From CAVTND01 sp963735955 (lineage in GTDB: Bacteria > Pseudomonadota > Gammaproteobacteria > Burkholderiales > Burkholderiaceae_F): DNA of 64,000 nt. The notes beneath the pieces were generated by a model that was not told the origin of the DNA, searched no databases, and saw only the letters and a program-made list of their open reading frames with translations. Location: NCBI GenBank assembly GCA_963735955.1, contig CAVTND010000004.1, forward strand, positions 153,182 through 217,181. The letters run 5' to 3'. This document shows, one piece after another, positions 37,480-46,828 of this stretch. The translations under genes and the position numbers were made by a program. Position 1 is the first letter of the stretch; every line of letters starts with the position of its first letter.

Positions 37480-37661
37480 TCGACAGTCCGCGACGGGATA
37501 TACCAGCCGCCGTGGCAGTCTGAAGCGGATCGACCTGTTGCTCGCCCTTGCGCGGTCGTTGAGCCGACAATCAGCGACGACTCGGCCTCGCGTCGTGCGG
37601 AGGCCACACAGCACACCGATGCCGCCAGCAGCTTGAGTGGCGGCGCCGGCCCGGCCTTGCT

Positions 37662-38834
37662 TTATTTCGAAATCTGCCGCATTGCGCGCGTCAGCCCCTC
37701 GAGCGTCATCGGGAACATCTTGCCGCCGGCCAGCTGCCGGATGATCGAGATCGACTGCCGGTACTCCCACAGGCTTTCCGGCTCCGGATTGATCCAGATC
37801 GACTTCGGGAAGGTCGAAAACAAGCGTTGCAGCCAGACCGCGCCCGCTTCATCGTTGTTGTACTCGACCGAGCCGCCGGCCTGCAACACTTCGTAGGGGC
37901 TCATCGTGGCGTCGCCGACGAAGATCAGTTTCCAGTCGTGCGGGTACTTGCGCAGCACGTCCCAGGTTGCGAAGCGCTCGGTGTAGCGGCGCCGGTTGTT
38001 GCGCCAGAGGTATTCGTAGACACAGTTGTGGAAGTAGTAGAACTCGAGGTGCTTGAACTCGCTCTTTGCGGCGGAGAACAGTTCCTCGGTTCGCGCGATG
38101 TGTTCGTCCATCGTGCCGCCGACATCTAGCAGCATCAGGACCTTGACCGTGTTGTGACGCTCCGGCACCAGCTTCAGATCGAGCCAGCCGGCATTCTTCG
38201 CGGTCGACTCGATCGTGTCGTGCATGTCGAGCTCGAGCTCCGCGCCTTCGCGCGCAAAGCGGCGCAGACGGCGCAAGGCGACCTTGATGTTGCGGGTGCC
38301 AAGTTCGACTGAATCGTCATAGTCACGGTAGCCGCGCATCTCCCAGACCTTGACCGCCGAGCGCCCGCCCTTGGACGGGCCACCGACCCGGATGCCTTCC
38401 GGGTTGGCCCCACCGTGGCCGAACGGTGAGGTGCCGCCCGAACCGATCCACTTGTTGCCACCGTGGTGCGCGCCATCCTGTTCCTCGAGCCGCTTGCGAA
38501 ACTCTTCCATCAGCTTGTCGAATCCGAGCTTTTCCAGCTTGGCGATTTCTTCCGGAGTGAAGGCGCGCTCGAGCACCTGCTTGAACCACTCTTCGGGTAT
38601 TTCCTTGGCGAAGTCCAAGACGGTCGTGACTCCCTTGAAGTACTCGCCGAACGCGCGGTCGAACTTGTCAAACTGGGTCTCATCCTTGACCAGCGAGGCG
38701 CGCGACAGGAAATAGAACTCATCGATCGAGGGGCCGATGACACCGCGCTTGACGCCCTCGAGCAGAGTCAGCAGCTCATTGATCGAGACCTTGAGCTTGG
38801 CGGCTCGCAGGTGAAAGAAAAAATCAATCAGCAT
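37662..38834 (-). CDS. VWA-domain (CoxE-like) protein
   Basis: 390 residues. The C-terminal half is a von Willebrand A fold: VLMLLDVGGTMDEHI in place of a strict DxSxS site, KSEFKHLEFYYFHNCVYEYL, and WKLIFVGDATMSPYEVLQAG. The N-terminal half is helical and charged, with a Gly-rich stretch (GGNKWIGSGGTSPFGHGGAN). VWA proteins of this type work with MoxR AAA ATPases; the MoxR gene is close by on the same strand. Probably a protein-complex assembly or maturation role. Confidence 0.88.
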   Translation of the reverse strand: MLIDFFFHLRAAKLKVSINELLTLLEGVKRGVIGPSIDEFYFLSRASLVKDETQFDKFDRAFGEYFKGVTTVLDFAKEIPEEWFKQVLERAFTPEEIAKLEKLGFDKLMEEFRKRLEEQDGAHHGGNKWIGSGGTSPFGHGGANPEGIRVGGPSKGGRSAVKVWEMRGYRDYDDSVELGTRNIKVALRRLRRFAREGAELELDMHDTIESTAKNAGWLDLKLVPERHNTVKVLMLLDVGGTMDEHIARTEELFSAAKSEFKHLEFYYFHNCVYEYLWRNNRRRYTERFATWDVLRKYPHDWKLIFVGDATMSPYEVLQAGGSVEYNNDEAGAVWLQRLFSTFPKSIWINPEPESLWEYRQSISIIRQLAGGKMFPMTLEGLTRAMRQISK

Positions 38835-38849
38835 GTCGCTCAGTGTTGC

Positions 38850-39440
38850 TCAATGTCGTGCGAGTCGCAGTTCGAGGTGTCGCTTTACATCCGGCCACTC
38901 GGTGGCCAGGATGCTGAACAGCACCGTGTCTCGCGCCGTGCCGTCGCGCCGTACCTGGTGGTGGCGGATCACGCCGTCCTTCTTTGCCCCGAGCGCCGCA
39001 ATCGCGCGCTGCGAGTTGAAGTTGAAATTATCGGTCCGGAAACCGACGACGGCGCACTTGAGCGCCCCGAACGCGTGACCCAGCAGCAGCAGCTTGCAGG
39101 CGGTATTCACATTGGTTCGCTGGCAGCGCTGCGCGTACCAGGTGTAGCCGATCTCGACGCGGTCGACGGCCGGCACGATGTCGTGATACCGCGTGCTGCC
39201 GACAATCTTGTCGTCGGCGAGCTCGCGCACCGCCCAGGGCAGCATGTGGCCGGACTGCTGGCCGGCAAGTGCGGCATCGATGTAGGTGGATACCTCCTGC
39301 GGGGCCGGGACCGAGGTGAACCAGAGCTTCCAGAGTTCACCATCGCTGGCAGCCGCGGCCAGGCCGTCCCGATGCGCCATGGTCAGCGGCTCGAGCCGAA
39401 CACCATAGCCTTCCAGTGTTGTCGCAGCGGGAAGAATCAT
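38850..39440 (-). CDS. GNAT-family N-acetyltransferase (RimJ/RimL-like)
   Basis: 196 residues. The acetyl-CoA-binding region looks like YTWYAQRCQRTNVNTACKLL (with R/Q-x-x-G/A pattern), followed by GHAFGALKCAVVGFRTDNFN and SQRAIAALGAKKDGVIRHHQ, typical of RimJ/RimL-type acetyltransferases. Substrate unknown. It lies between the MoxR and VWA genes, 15 bp upstream of the latter. Confidence 0.88.
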   Translation of the reverse strand: MILPAATTLEGYGVRLEPLTMAHRDGLAAAASDGELWKLWFTSVPAPQEVSTYIDAALAGQQSGHMLPWAVRELADDKIVGSTRYHDIVPAVDRVEIGYTWYAQRCQRTNVNTACKLLLLGHAFGALKCAVVGFRTDNFNFNSQRAIAALGAKKDGVIRHHQVRRDGTARDTVLFSILATEWPDVKRHLELRLARH

Positions 39441-39444
39441 CGCT

Positions 39445-40326
39445 TCAGCGATGATTGCGCGCCATGAACACCAGACGCTCGAACAGGTGCATGTCCTGCT
39501 CGTTTTTCAGCAGCGCTCCAGCCAGCGGCGGGACCGCAATCTTTTCGTCTTTCGAGCGCAGCGCCTCGGGCGGAATCTGTTCTGCAACCAGCAGCTTGAG
39601 CCAGTCCAGCAGTTCCGAGGTCGACGGCTTCTTCTTTAACCCTGGCAGGTCCCGCACGCCGAAGAACACCGCGAGCGCATTCGCCAGCAGTTCCTTGCGC
39701 AAGCGCGGGTAGTGCACATCGACGATCGCCTGCATCGTTTCCTTGTCGGGAAACTTGATGTAGTGGAAGAAGCAGCGGCGCAGAAAGGCGTCCGGCAGCT
39801 CCTTTTCGTTGTTGGAAGTGATGACCACCAGCGGGCGGTGCCGCGCCTTGATTGTTCGCCTGGTCTCGTAGACGTAGAACTCCATCCGATCCAGTTCGCG
39901 CAGCAGATCGTTGGGAAACTCGATGTCGGCCTTGTCGATCTCGTCGATCAGCAGCACCATCGGCTGCTCCGACTCGAAGGTCTGCCACAGCACACCCTTG
40001 ACGATGTAGTTCTCGATGTCCTGCACGCGCGCGTCGCCGAGCTGGGAGTCGCGCAGGCGCGACACGGCGTCGTACTCGTACAGGCCTTGCTGCGCCTTGG
40101 TGGTCGACTTGATGTGCCAGGCCGCCAGCGGCATGCCAAGCGCCGCCGCCACTTCCTCGGCCAGCATGGTCTTGCCGGTGCCTGGCTCGCCCTTGATAAG
40201 CAGAGGCCGTTGCAGGGTCAGAGCGGCGTTGACCGCCAGTTTCAGGTCGTCGGTGGCGACGTAAGTGGAGGAGCCTTCGAAGCGCTGCATGGGAGTCGTA
40301 CGAAGAAGAGGCTGGAAGTATCGCAT
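39445..40326 (-). CDS. MoxR-family AAA+ ATPase
   Basis: 293 residues. Walker A GEPGTGKTMLAEE (about residue 41), Walker B VLLIDEIDKADIEFPNDLL, sensor region LVVITSNNEKELPDAFLRRC and the arginine finger R in that stretch. The family acts as a chaperone-like ATPase with VWA partners, here probably the 37662-38834 protein. The C-terminal lid domain is present. Confidence 0.93.
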   Translation of the reverse strand: MRYFQPLLRTTPMQRFEGSSTYVATDDLKLAVNAALTLQRPLLIKGEPGTGKTMLAEEVAAALGMPLAAWHIKSTTKAQQGLYEYDAVSRLRDSQLGDARVQDIENYIVKGVLWQTFESEQPMVLLIDEIDKADIEFPNDLLRELDRMEFYVYETRRTIKARHRPLVVITSNNEKELPDAFLRRCFFHYIKFPDKETMQAIVDVHYPRLRKELLANALAVFFGVRDLPGLKKKPSTSELLDWLKLLVAEQIPPEALRSKDEKIAVPPLAGALLKNEQDMHLFERLVFMARNHR

Positions 40327-40504
40327 GGGCCCTCGCCCCGGCTTGGATGTCCAAGGGGGCCTCCGTTACAATCGCGCGCTGATTTTGCCTGGCTGTGCCC
40401 GCCGAAGCGGGCGGGCAACGCTGCTCTGACATGTATCGGGCGCCGGCAGCAAGGACCAGCATTGAAGTCGGGCCAGATAGAGACACGTCAAGGAACGGAC
40501 GCAG

Positions 40505-40840
40505 ATGAAGTTTTCAGCATTGATGTTGGTGACCGCGGCGGCGGCAATGCCGTTCGCGGCCTTGACGGAAGCGCAGGAAAAGAAGGCGGGCGCTCCCGCC
40601 ACAGCCGCGCCGGTGTCAATGTGCATTGGCTGTCACGGGATTCCCGGCTACCAGGCCTCGTTCCCGCAGGTCTATCGCGTGCCGAAGATCGGTGGCCAGA
40701 GCGCCCAGTACATTGAGTCGGCGCTGAAGGCCTATCGCGACGGAAACCGCAGCATGCCAACGATGGTCGGTGTGGCCAAGGGTCTGACTGACGAACAAAT
40801 CGCGGCACTCGGCGCCTACTATGCCGCGCGCGGCAAATAA
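40505..40840 (+). CDS. small cytochrome c (class I, c4-like)
   Basis: 111 residues with a signal peptide (MKFSALMLVTAAAAMPFAAL), a haem motif CIGCH near residue 40, and a downstream Met ligand candidate in NRSMPTMVGVAKG. Resembles half of a cytochrome c4. Periplasmic electron carrier. Followed 12 bp later by another cytochrome c in the same operon. Confidence 0.9.
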   Translation: MKFSALMLVTAAAAMPFAALTEAQEKKAGAPATAAPVSMCIGCHGIPGYQASFPQVYRVPKIGGQSAQYIESALKAYRDGNRSMPTMVGVAKGLTDEQIAALGAYYAARGK

Positions 40841-40852
40841 GGAGCGCGCACC

Positions 40853-41182
40853 GTGATCAAGAAACTCATCTTCGCGGCGCTGCTGGGCGCGACTTCGCTG
40901 GGCGCCGCAGCGGCCGACGCCGCCAAGGGCAGTGCCTTGGCGCAGGCCCAGTGCGCATCCTGCCATGGCAAGGACTTTTTCTCGCCGGTTGATCCCACCT
41001 ACCCGAAACTCGCCGGCCAGTATCGCGATTACCTGGAAAAGGCCTTGCGCGACTATCAGACCGGCGCGCGCAAGAACGCCATCATGGGCGGAGTGGCCAA
41101 GCCGCTGTCCCGTGACGATGTGCGCAACCTCGCCGAGTACCTGTCCTCATTGCCTGGCCCGCTCGACAACTACAAGCGCTGA
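40853..41182 (+). CDS. small cytochrome c (class I, c4-like)
   Basis: 109 residues, GTG start. Signal peptide (MIKKLIFAALLGATSLGAAA), haem motif CASCHGKDFF near residue 34, and Met ligand candidate in RKNAIMGGVAKPL. Together with the previous gene it forms a pair of single-haem cytochromes that could act like the two halves of c4. Confidence 0.9.
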   Translation: MIKKLIFAALLGATSLGAAAADAAKGSALAQAQCASCHGKDFFSPVDPTYPKLAGQYRDYLEKALRDYQTGARKNAIMGGVAKPLSRDDVRNLAEYLSSLPGPLDNYKR

Positions 41183-41204
41183 GCAGTTCGACAGTTCAGT
41201 TAGG

Positions 41205-41229
41205 AAACCGGGCCCGCTCGCCCGGTTTT
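41205..41229. terminator. bidirectional intrinsic terminator
   Basis: AAACCGGGC pairs perfectly with GCCCGGTTT around the loop CCGCTC, with T-runs on both sides. It sits between the convergent cytochrome and DUF1841 genes and would end both transcripts. Confidence 0.8.
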
Positions 41230-41284
41230 GGGTTCGAATCCAGTCGAGACTGCGCGCTTTCAGCCCGTCACACCCTTGACTTTC

Positions 41285-41743
41285 CTACTGGCTTGCCGCA
41301 CCGCGCAGCGCGCGCCGTCTGAGGCAATCGAGATACTGCAAACTCATCTCGTCCGGCGGAATGGTGCTGCCGGCGCGCTGCGCACTCCAGACCACTTCGC
41401 CGAGGCAGTCCATCACCTCGTGCGCCGCCGCGTGCGTATCGCCCGCGCGCGCCGTGAGCTGCTGGAACGCGGCGCGGATACCGGGCGGTTGGTCGACGCT
41501 CAGCTGTTCAGCGATCGCCAGGTGCATCGCCAAGTGCAGGAAGGGATTGGTGCGGCCCTCGTCGACTCGATAGTCGCGCGCAATTGCCAGCTCAGCATCG
41601 GCAAGGTCGGCCTGATACTCGGGGTGAAGCAGGATCCAGTCGAGCGCAAGCGTTTCCAGTGCGCTGAGCATCTCCTTCGTCCCGTGCTTGCGCCAGGTCT
41701 CGCAGAAGAATCGGCGCACCTCCGCTGTTGATGGATTGAACAT
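41285..41743 (-). CDS. DUF1841 family protein
   Basis: 152 residues from ATG 41743 (a longer open frame exists but the family start is here). MFNPSTAEVRRFFCETWRKH, ALDWILLHPEYQADLADAEL, GRTNPFLHLAMHLAIAEQLS and AHEVMDCLGEVVWSAQRAGS match DUF1841, a betaproteobacterial-type family of unknown function. The start codon overlaps the end of the next gene upstream. Confidence 0.88.
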   Translation of the reverse strand: MFNPSTAEVRRFFCETWRKHGTKEMLSALETLALDWILLHPEYQADLADAELAIARDYRVDEGRTNPFLHLAMHLAIAEQLSVDQPPGIRAAFQQLTARAGDTHAAAHEVMDCLGEVVWSAQRAGSTIPPDEMSLQYLDCLRRRALRGAASQ

Positions 41744-42315
41744 CACTGTCCCCAGCCGGCGAGTACCGCTACACCAAACACCGCGAACAGCAGCGCGGCC
41801 GCAAGCCGGACCCAACGCAGCGGCAGCACTTGTGCGGTTCCATGACCGAGCAGGACGGCGGGCACGATGGCAATCATCTCCCCGACGATGCTGCCAGCGG
41901 CCACCGGCAGAAAGCTCTGGTACTTCGCCGCCAGCGTCAAGGTCGCGATCTGCGACTTGTCCCCGAGTTCGGCCAGCGCAAATCCGATCAGGCTGGCCAT
42001 GAAGGCATTGCGCGTCGGCGCGCGCCTGCCTAACTCATCCACGTCATCCCGTTCAGGAATCAGGGTCCAGACAGCGATCGCCAGAAAGGCAATGCCGATC
42101 ACCAAGCGCAGCGCTTCGCGTGGCAGGGACTGTCCAAGGGCCACACCAATCGCGGACGTCAGGGTCATCAGCAGGCAGGTCGCAGCGAATATTCCGCCGA
42201 TGACGGGCAGCCGCTGTCGGTAACGCGCGGCCAGCACCAGGGCGAGCAGTTGAGTCTTGTCACCGAGCTCGCCGAGTCCCACGGCAAGCACCGAGTTGAC
42301 GAAAGCCTCGATCAT
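41743..42315 (-). CDS. UPF0016/GDT1-family cation transporter
   Basis: 190 residues with six hydrophobic helices in two repeats, each with the signature GELGDKTQLLAL and AELGDKSQIATL. Family members export Mn2+ or other divalent cations. The substrate here is inferred from the family. Confidence 0.93.
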   Translation of the reverse strand: MIEAFVNSVLAVGLGELGDKTQLLALVLAARYRQRLPVIGGIFAATCLLMTLTSAIGVALGQSLPREALRLVIGIAFLAIAVWTLIPERDDVDELGRRAPTRNAFMASLIGFALAELGDKSQIATLTLAAKYQSFLPVAAGSIVGEMIAIVPAVLLGHGTAQVLPLRWVRLAAALLFAVFGVAVLAGWGQ

Positions 42316-42353
42316 GGGACCATGGTCATGGGGCTTCTGTCATCGAGCGTGAG

Positions 42354-42992
42354 TCACGGAGCCGGGGTCTTGGCCCGGAACTCGCACCACTCAGTGATCG
42401 GGCAGCGCCAACATTCAGGCCGGCGCGCCTTGCAGATGTAGCGGCCGTGCAGGATCAGCCAGTGATGGGCATTGCGCAGGAACTCATCGGGCGTGAATTT
42501 CTCGAGCCGCTGCTCGACCTCGACCACGTCCTTGCCGGGCGCAAGTCCGGTGCGGTTGGCGACCCGGAAGATGTGCGTATCGACCGCGATCGTCGGTTGG
42601 CCGAAGGCGACGTTCAGGACGACATTGGCGGTCTTGCGCCCCACTCCAGGCAGTGCCTCGAGCTCGGCACGATTGCCCGGCACATCGCCGCCGTGTCGCT
42701 CGATCAGCAACTGGGAGAGGCGAGCGAGATTCCTGGCCTTGGTGCGATACAGACCGATCGCCCGGATATAGCCGGCGAGGCCGGCTTCGCCGAGCGCGGC
42801 GATCCGGGCCGGAGTATTTGCTTCCTTGAACAACTCACGGGTAGCCAGATTGACGCTGCGATCGGTGGCCTGTGCCGAGAGCACGACAGCTACCAGCAGT
42901 TCGAACGGTGTGCGGAACTCGAGCTCGCCTTTCGGATGCGGGTCGAGCTCGCGCAGCCGTTCGTAGATCGCTCGCCGCTTGCCAGGATTCAC
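42354..42992 (-). CDS. nth: endonuclease III (base-excision DNA glycosylase/AP lyase)
   Basis: 212 residues. Helix-hairpin-helix LEALPGVGRKTANVVLN with catalytic Lys, then VDTHIFRVANR with the catalytic Asp, and the 4Fe-4S cluster C-X6-C-X2-C-X5-C (CKARRPECWRCPITEWC). It removes oxidised pyrimidines and cleaves the AP site. It overlaps the rnfB gene by a few bases, an arrangement seen in betaproteobacteria. Confidence 0.95.
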   Translation of the reverse strand: MNPGKRRAIYERLRELDPHPKGELEFRTPFELLVAVVLSAQATDRSVNLATRELFKEANTPARIAALGEAGLAGYIRAIGLYRTKARNLARLSQLLIERHGGDVPGNRAELEALPGVGRKTANVVLNVAFGQPTIAVDTHIFRVANRTGLAPGKDVVEVEQRLEKFTPDEFLRNAHHWLILHGRYICKARRPECWRCPITEWCEFRAKTPAP

Positions 42993-43592
42993 GATTCAGT
43001 GACGCGGCTTCGGCGCAGTCGCGCGCGCTCGAGGGCAGCCGCGATTGCTTCGTCGCGCGAACTTGACGTCTCCGGGCCGGGAGGGTGGTCGCCCGCCGCT
43101 GCGGCCAGACGAAGCTTATGCACGGTGTGTCGCGCACGCGCCAGTGCCGCGTCCTGCGCGGTCCATGTTGCGTGTAGGTTCGACCGGCGCCATGTGTATG
43201 CAGTCCATCGGACACGGAGCAACGCATAGATCACATCCGGTGCAGGCCGACGCGATGACGGTGTGCATGCGCCGGGCGGCGCCGACGATCGCGTCGACCG
43301 GACAGGCCGGTATGCAGAGAGTGCACCCGATGCAGAGCGCTTCGTCGATGATGGCGACGCGCAGTGGCACTTCCGCACCATTGGCCGGATTCAAGGGCTG
43401 CGGCGCGCGCCCCAGCAGCCGCGCAAGGGCTTCGATGCCGGCGTGTCCGCCAGGCGGGCACTGGTTGATCTCGGCACGCTGCGCGGCGATCGCCTCGGCA
43501 TACGGTCGACAGCCTTCGTAACCGCATTTCGTGCATTGGGTCTGCGGCAGCAGGGAATCGATCTGATCGGCGAGGGCGGACGGTGACGACAT
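42989..43592 (-). CDS. rnfB: RnfB-like electron transport ferredoxin (one apparent frameshift)
   Basis: From ATG 43592: an N-terminal cysteine cluster (CTKCGYEGCRPYAEAI, then CPPGG) and two 4Fe-4S motifs (CIGCTLCIPACPVDAI, CTGCDLCVAPCPMDCI). Near 43180 the frame shifts to a tail WTAQDAALARARHTVHKLRL ending at 42989. 604 bases is 3n+1. It has no N-terminal membrane helix like some RnfB proteins. Probably a ferredoxin-type electron carrier; no other rnf genes are in the window. Confidence 0.87.
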
Positions 43593-43643
43593 GGCGACGT
43601 CCGGAGGCACGCGCGGGCGCGCCGGGCTGTTGAATCGCTACAG

Positions 43644-44880
43644 CTAGTCGTATTCGCGGATGAACTTTCTGATTCGTGGCGCAATATGCTCGCGCCAGCG
43701 GCGTCCGCTGAAGATGCCGTAGTGGCCAGCACCTTCGGCCGTCCAATGCTGCTTGCGGGCCTTGGGGATCGAACTGCACAAGCCCTGCGCGGCCCGGGTC
43801 TGGCCACTGCCGGAAATATCGTCGAGCTCGCCTTCAATCGTGAACAGCGCTACCGACTTGATGTCTTCAGGCGCGACCCGGCGCCCGCGCACATGCCAGG
43901 TGCCATTGGGCAGGCGATGCTCCTGGAACACGATCTTGATCGTGTCGAGGTAGTACTCGGCCGGCAGATCGATCACGGCGTTGTACTCGTCGTAGAAGCG
44001 CGCGATGGTCTTCGGCATCGTCGAGATCGCCCTTGACCAGGTCGAGGTAGTAGTCCCAGTGTGAGGTCAGGTGGCGGTCCGGATTCATGGCGACGAAGCC
44101 CGCGTGCTGAAGGAATCCCGGATATACCCGGCGCAGATAGCCCGGGTGCGCCGGCGGCACCTTGAAGATCACATTGTTCTCGAACCACTCGTAGGGCTTG
44201 CGAATCGCGAGTGCATTGACTTCGGTGGGACTGCTGCGGGTATCGATCGGCCCGCCCATCATCGTCATCGTGCGCGGCTGCTTCGGATCGTTGGCCGAAG
44301 CCATCAAGGAGACCGCGGCGAGTACCGGTACCGTCGGCTGACAGACTGAAATCAGGTGCACATTGGGTCCGAGCAGGTGCAGGAATTCGGTCACGTAGTC
44401 GATGTAGTCATCGAGATGGAACGGCCCGTGGGAGATCGGTACCAGACGCGCGTTGATCCAGTCCGTGATGTAGATGTCGTGGTCAGGAAGCAGGGCGCGG
44501 ACCGTGTCACGCAACAGCGTTGCATGGTGGCCCGACAGCGGCGCGACCATCAGGATCTTCGGATCCGCGCGCCGCCGCGCCATCTGATCCGGAAAGACAC
44601 GCTTGAAATGCAGCAGACGGCAAAACGGCTTGGCGACGACAACTTCCTCGACGAGGGGAACATCGACCTCGCCGATGCGGGTGGACCGCAGGCCGAACTC
44701 GGGCTTCTCGTATTCCTTGCCGATCCGGTGCAGCAGGTCATAGCCCGCCGCCAGCCGCCGCGACAGCGGTGTGTAGGCAAATGGGCTATAGGGGCTGGAG
44801 AACAGTTCCGATGTGGCCTGGGCCCACACCGAAACGGGATTTAGAAATCGTCGCTGCAGTTCATGCAGGTGATAGAGCAA
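43644..44880 (-). CDS. phaZ: intracellular PHB depolymerase PhaZ (one apparent frameshift)
   Basis: Alpha/beta hydrolase with FKRVFPDQMARRRADPKILM, the nucleophile motif SVCQPTVPVLAA (Cys in place of Ser, typical of Ralstonia-type intracellular depolymerases) and MMGGPIDTRSSPTEVN. Near 44025 the frame changes and the protein continues TIARFYDEYNAVIDLPAEYY, with the His region GAGHYGIFSGRRWREHIAP. 1237 bases is 3n+1. It degrades stored polyhydroxybutyrate. Confidence 0.9.
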
Positions 44881-45053
44881 GGCAGTCTCCGCTCAACGCA
44901 GCACCCCCATCGTAGCGACCCGGAAGCCCGAGAAGCCGACTGAAAAACGAGGGTCATTATGCCCTTTAACCGTCCCGATTCTCGCTGCCCGCGAAGGACT
45001 CTCGGCCGGGGCACGCCGGGTTCGTGGCGCCAGCCGCTGGTGGCCCGGTCGGC

Positions 45054-45377
45054 TCAGCGCTCGAGCAGGTGGCGCTTTTCCCGCACGTCCTTCCACTCGT
45101 CAGCGTCGGTCGGTGCCGGTTTCATCCGCGTGATTGATGGCCAGCCTTGCGCCAGTTCGACGTTGAGCTTGATGAAGTCACGCTGATCCTCCGGTACGTC
45201 CTCCTCGGCATAGATGGCGTTCACCGGGCATTCCGGAATGCACACCGCGCAATCAATGCACTCGTCCGGGTCGATCGACAGCATGTTCGGCCCCTCGCGG
45301 AAACAGTCGACCGGGCACACATCGACGCAATCCGTGTACTTGCATTTGATGCACGATTCGGTGACGACATGCGTCAT
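45054..45377 (-). CDS. fdxA: seven-iron ferredoxin FdxA
   Basis: 107 residues. N-terminal cluster region CIKCKYTDCVDVCPVDCF and CIDCAVCIPECPVNAI give a 3Fe-4S plus 4Fe-4S ferredoxin, with the C-terminal tail typical of proteobacterial FdxA (ITRMKPAPTDADEWKDV). Cytosolic electron carrier. MTHVVTESC at 45377 is the conserved start. Confidence 0.92.
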   Translation of the reverse strand: MTHVVTESCIKCKYTDCVDVCPVDCFREGPNMLSIDPDECIDCAVCIPECPVNAIYAEEDVPEDQRDFIKLNVELAQGWPSITRMKPAPTDADEWKDVREKRHLLER

Positions 45378-45488
45378 CGACAAACTCCCGTGGTCAACGC
45401 GTGAAACGAGCCCGCGTCAAAGCCGGTATTCTAGCCGAGCGAGGTTCGGCGAATGCCCATTTCGCCTCTGTAGCTATAAGGTTTTGAG

Positions 45489-46706
45489 ATGACGACTCGT
45501 CGGGAAGTAGTGCTCGCTACCCTGGCCTCCGCAAGCGTGACACTGCCGCCCAGTATCAGCGCACAGCCGATGCCGATCAGGATCGGCGAGATCAACAGCT
45601 ACTCGACCATTCCGCAGTTCACGGTGCCGTACCGCATGGGTTGGCAGCTCGCAGTGGAAGAAGTCAATGGCGCCGGCGGACTGTTGGGCCGGCCGGTCGA
45701 GGTGATTTCGCGCGATGACGCCGGCAAGCCGGATGACGCGATCCGCCTGGCGACCGAACTGGTGGCCAATGAGAAAGTGCAACTGCTTGCCGGCACTTTT
45801 CTGTCAAATGTTGGACTGGCCGTGGCCGACTTTGCCGCGCGCAACCGGATTGTGTTTGTTGCCGCCGAGCCGCTTTCCGATGCGCTGGTCTGGGAAAAAG
45901 GAAATAGATATACGTTTCGCCTGCGACCAAGCACTTACATGCAGTCCGCAATGTTGGTCGGCGAGGCGGCCAAATTGCCGGCCAAGCGCTGGGCGATCGT
46001 TGCGCCGAACTATGAATACGGCCAATCGGCGGTCGCCAGTTTCAAATCTCTGCTGAAGGAGCGGCGGCCCGATGTCGAGTTTGTCGCCGAGCAGTGGCCT
46101 GCGCTCGGCAAGCTCGAAGCAGCGACCACCGTTCAGGCTCTGATCGCAGCGCGGCCCGAGGCCATCTTCAACGTCAGCTTTGGTGCCGATCTCGCACGCC
46201 TGGTGCGCGAAGGCAATCTGCGTGGGTTGTTCCCGCGGGTTCCGGTCGTCAGCCTGCTGTCGGGCGAGCCGGAGTACCTCGATGTGCTGAAGGACGAGAC
46301 GCCAAAGGGCTGGCTGGTCACTGGATACCCATGGGACCAGATCGCTACGGCGGAGCACGCCCGGTTCTTCAACGCCTACTACAAGCGCTACCAGGACAAC
46401 CCCCGCCTGGGCTCCGTCGTTGGGTACGCGACCTTCACCGCGATCTTCGAAGCGATTCTCAAGGCGAAGTCCCTGGATACCGAAAAGCTGATCGCCGCAT
46501 TTCGCGGATTGACATGGATCACGCCCTTCGGCCCCGCGACGTTTCGCGCCATCGATCATCAATCGACCATGGGTGCATTTGTCGGCACGCTCGATCTCCG
46601 GGCCGGGCGGGGAACGATGGTCAACTGGCGCTACGCCGATGGTCGCGACTACCTACCGACCGACGCCGAGGTGGCAAAGCGACGGCCAGCCGACGCCAAG
46701 CGTTGA
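45489..46706 (+). CDS. branched-chain-amino-acid-type ABC substrate-binding protein
   Basis: 405 residues with a signal peptide (MTTRREVVLATLASASVTLP). LivK-type features: IRIGEINSYSTIPQFTVPYR, GAGGLLGRPVEVISRDDAGK, VQLLAGTFLSNVGLAVADFA and IVAPNYEYGQSAVASFKSLL. Periplasmic binding protein; the ligand is unknown (amino acid, amide or similar). First gene of a four-gene transporter operon. Confidence 0.9.
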   Translation: MTTRREVVLATLASASVTLPPSISAQPMPIRIGEINSYSTIPQFTVPYRMGWQLAVEEVNGAGGLLGRPVEVISRDDAGKPDDAIRLATELVANEKVQLLAGTFLSNVGLAVADFAARNRIVFVAAEPLSDALVWEKGNRYTFRLRPSTYMQSAMLVGEAAKLPAKRWAIVAPNYEYGQSAVASFKSLLKERRPDVEFVAEQWPALGKLEAATTVQALIAARPEAIFNVSFGADLARLVREGNLRGLFPRVPVVSLLSGEPEYLDVLKDETPKGWLVTGYPWDQIATAEHARFFNAYYKRYQDNPRLGSVVGYATFTAIFEAILKAKSLDTEKLIAAFRGLTWITPFGPATFRAIDHQSTMGAFVGTLDLRAGRGTMVNWRYADGRDYLPTDAEVAKRRPADAKR

Positions 46707-46828
46707 TGCCGGGCGGGCGTTGCGGCCGACGACCGCAAGCCTGGATTAGACAGAGCAGGCCGGGCCTTGCGGGCTGCGGATGCGACGCCGGCGCGTGTAG
46801 CTGAATATCGAACATCGCGGCCCGACGC

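Noticed and set aside
35665..37770. Very long open frame (about 700 codons) antisense to the GspE/PilB ATPase gene
   Set aside because: The opposite strand encodes a clear ATPase with all motifs; the antisense product is low complexity with no domain, as expected in GC-rich DNA.
41230..41250. GGGTTCGAATCC resembles a tRNA T-loop
   Set aside because: No acceptor, D or anticodon arm could be found around it, and the T-stem does not pair properly.
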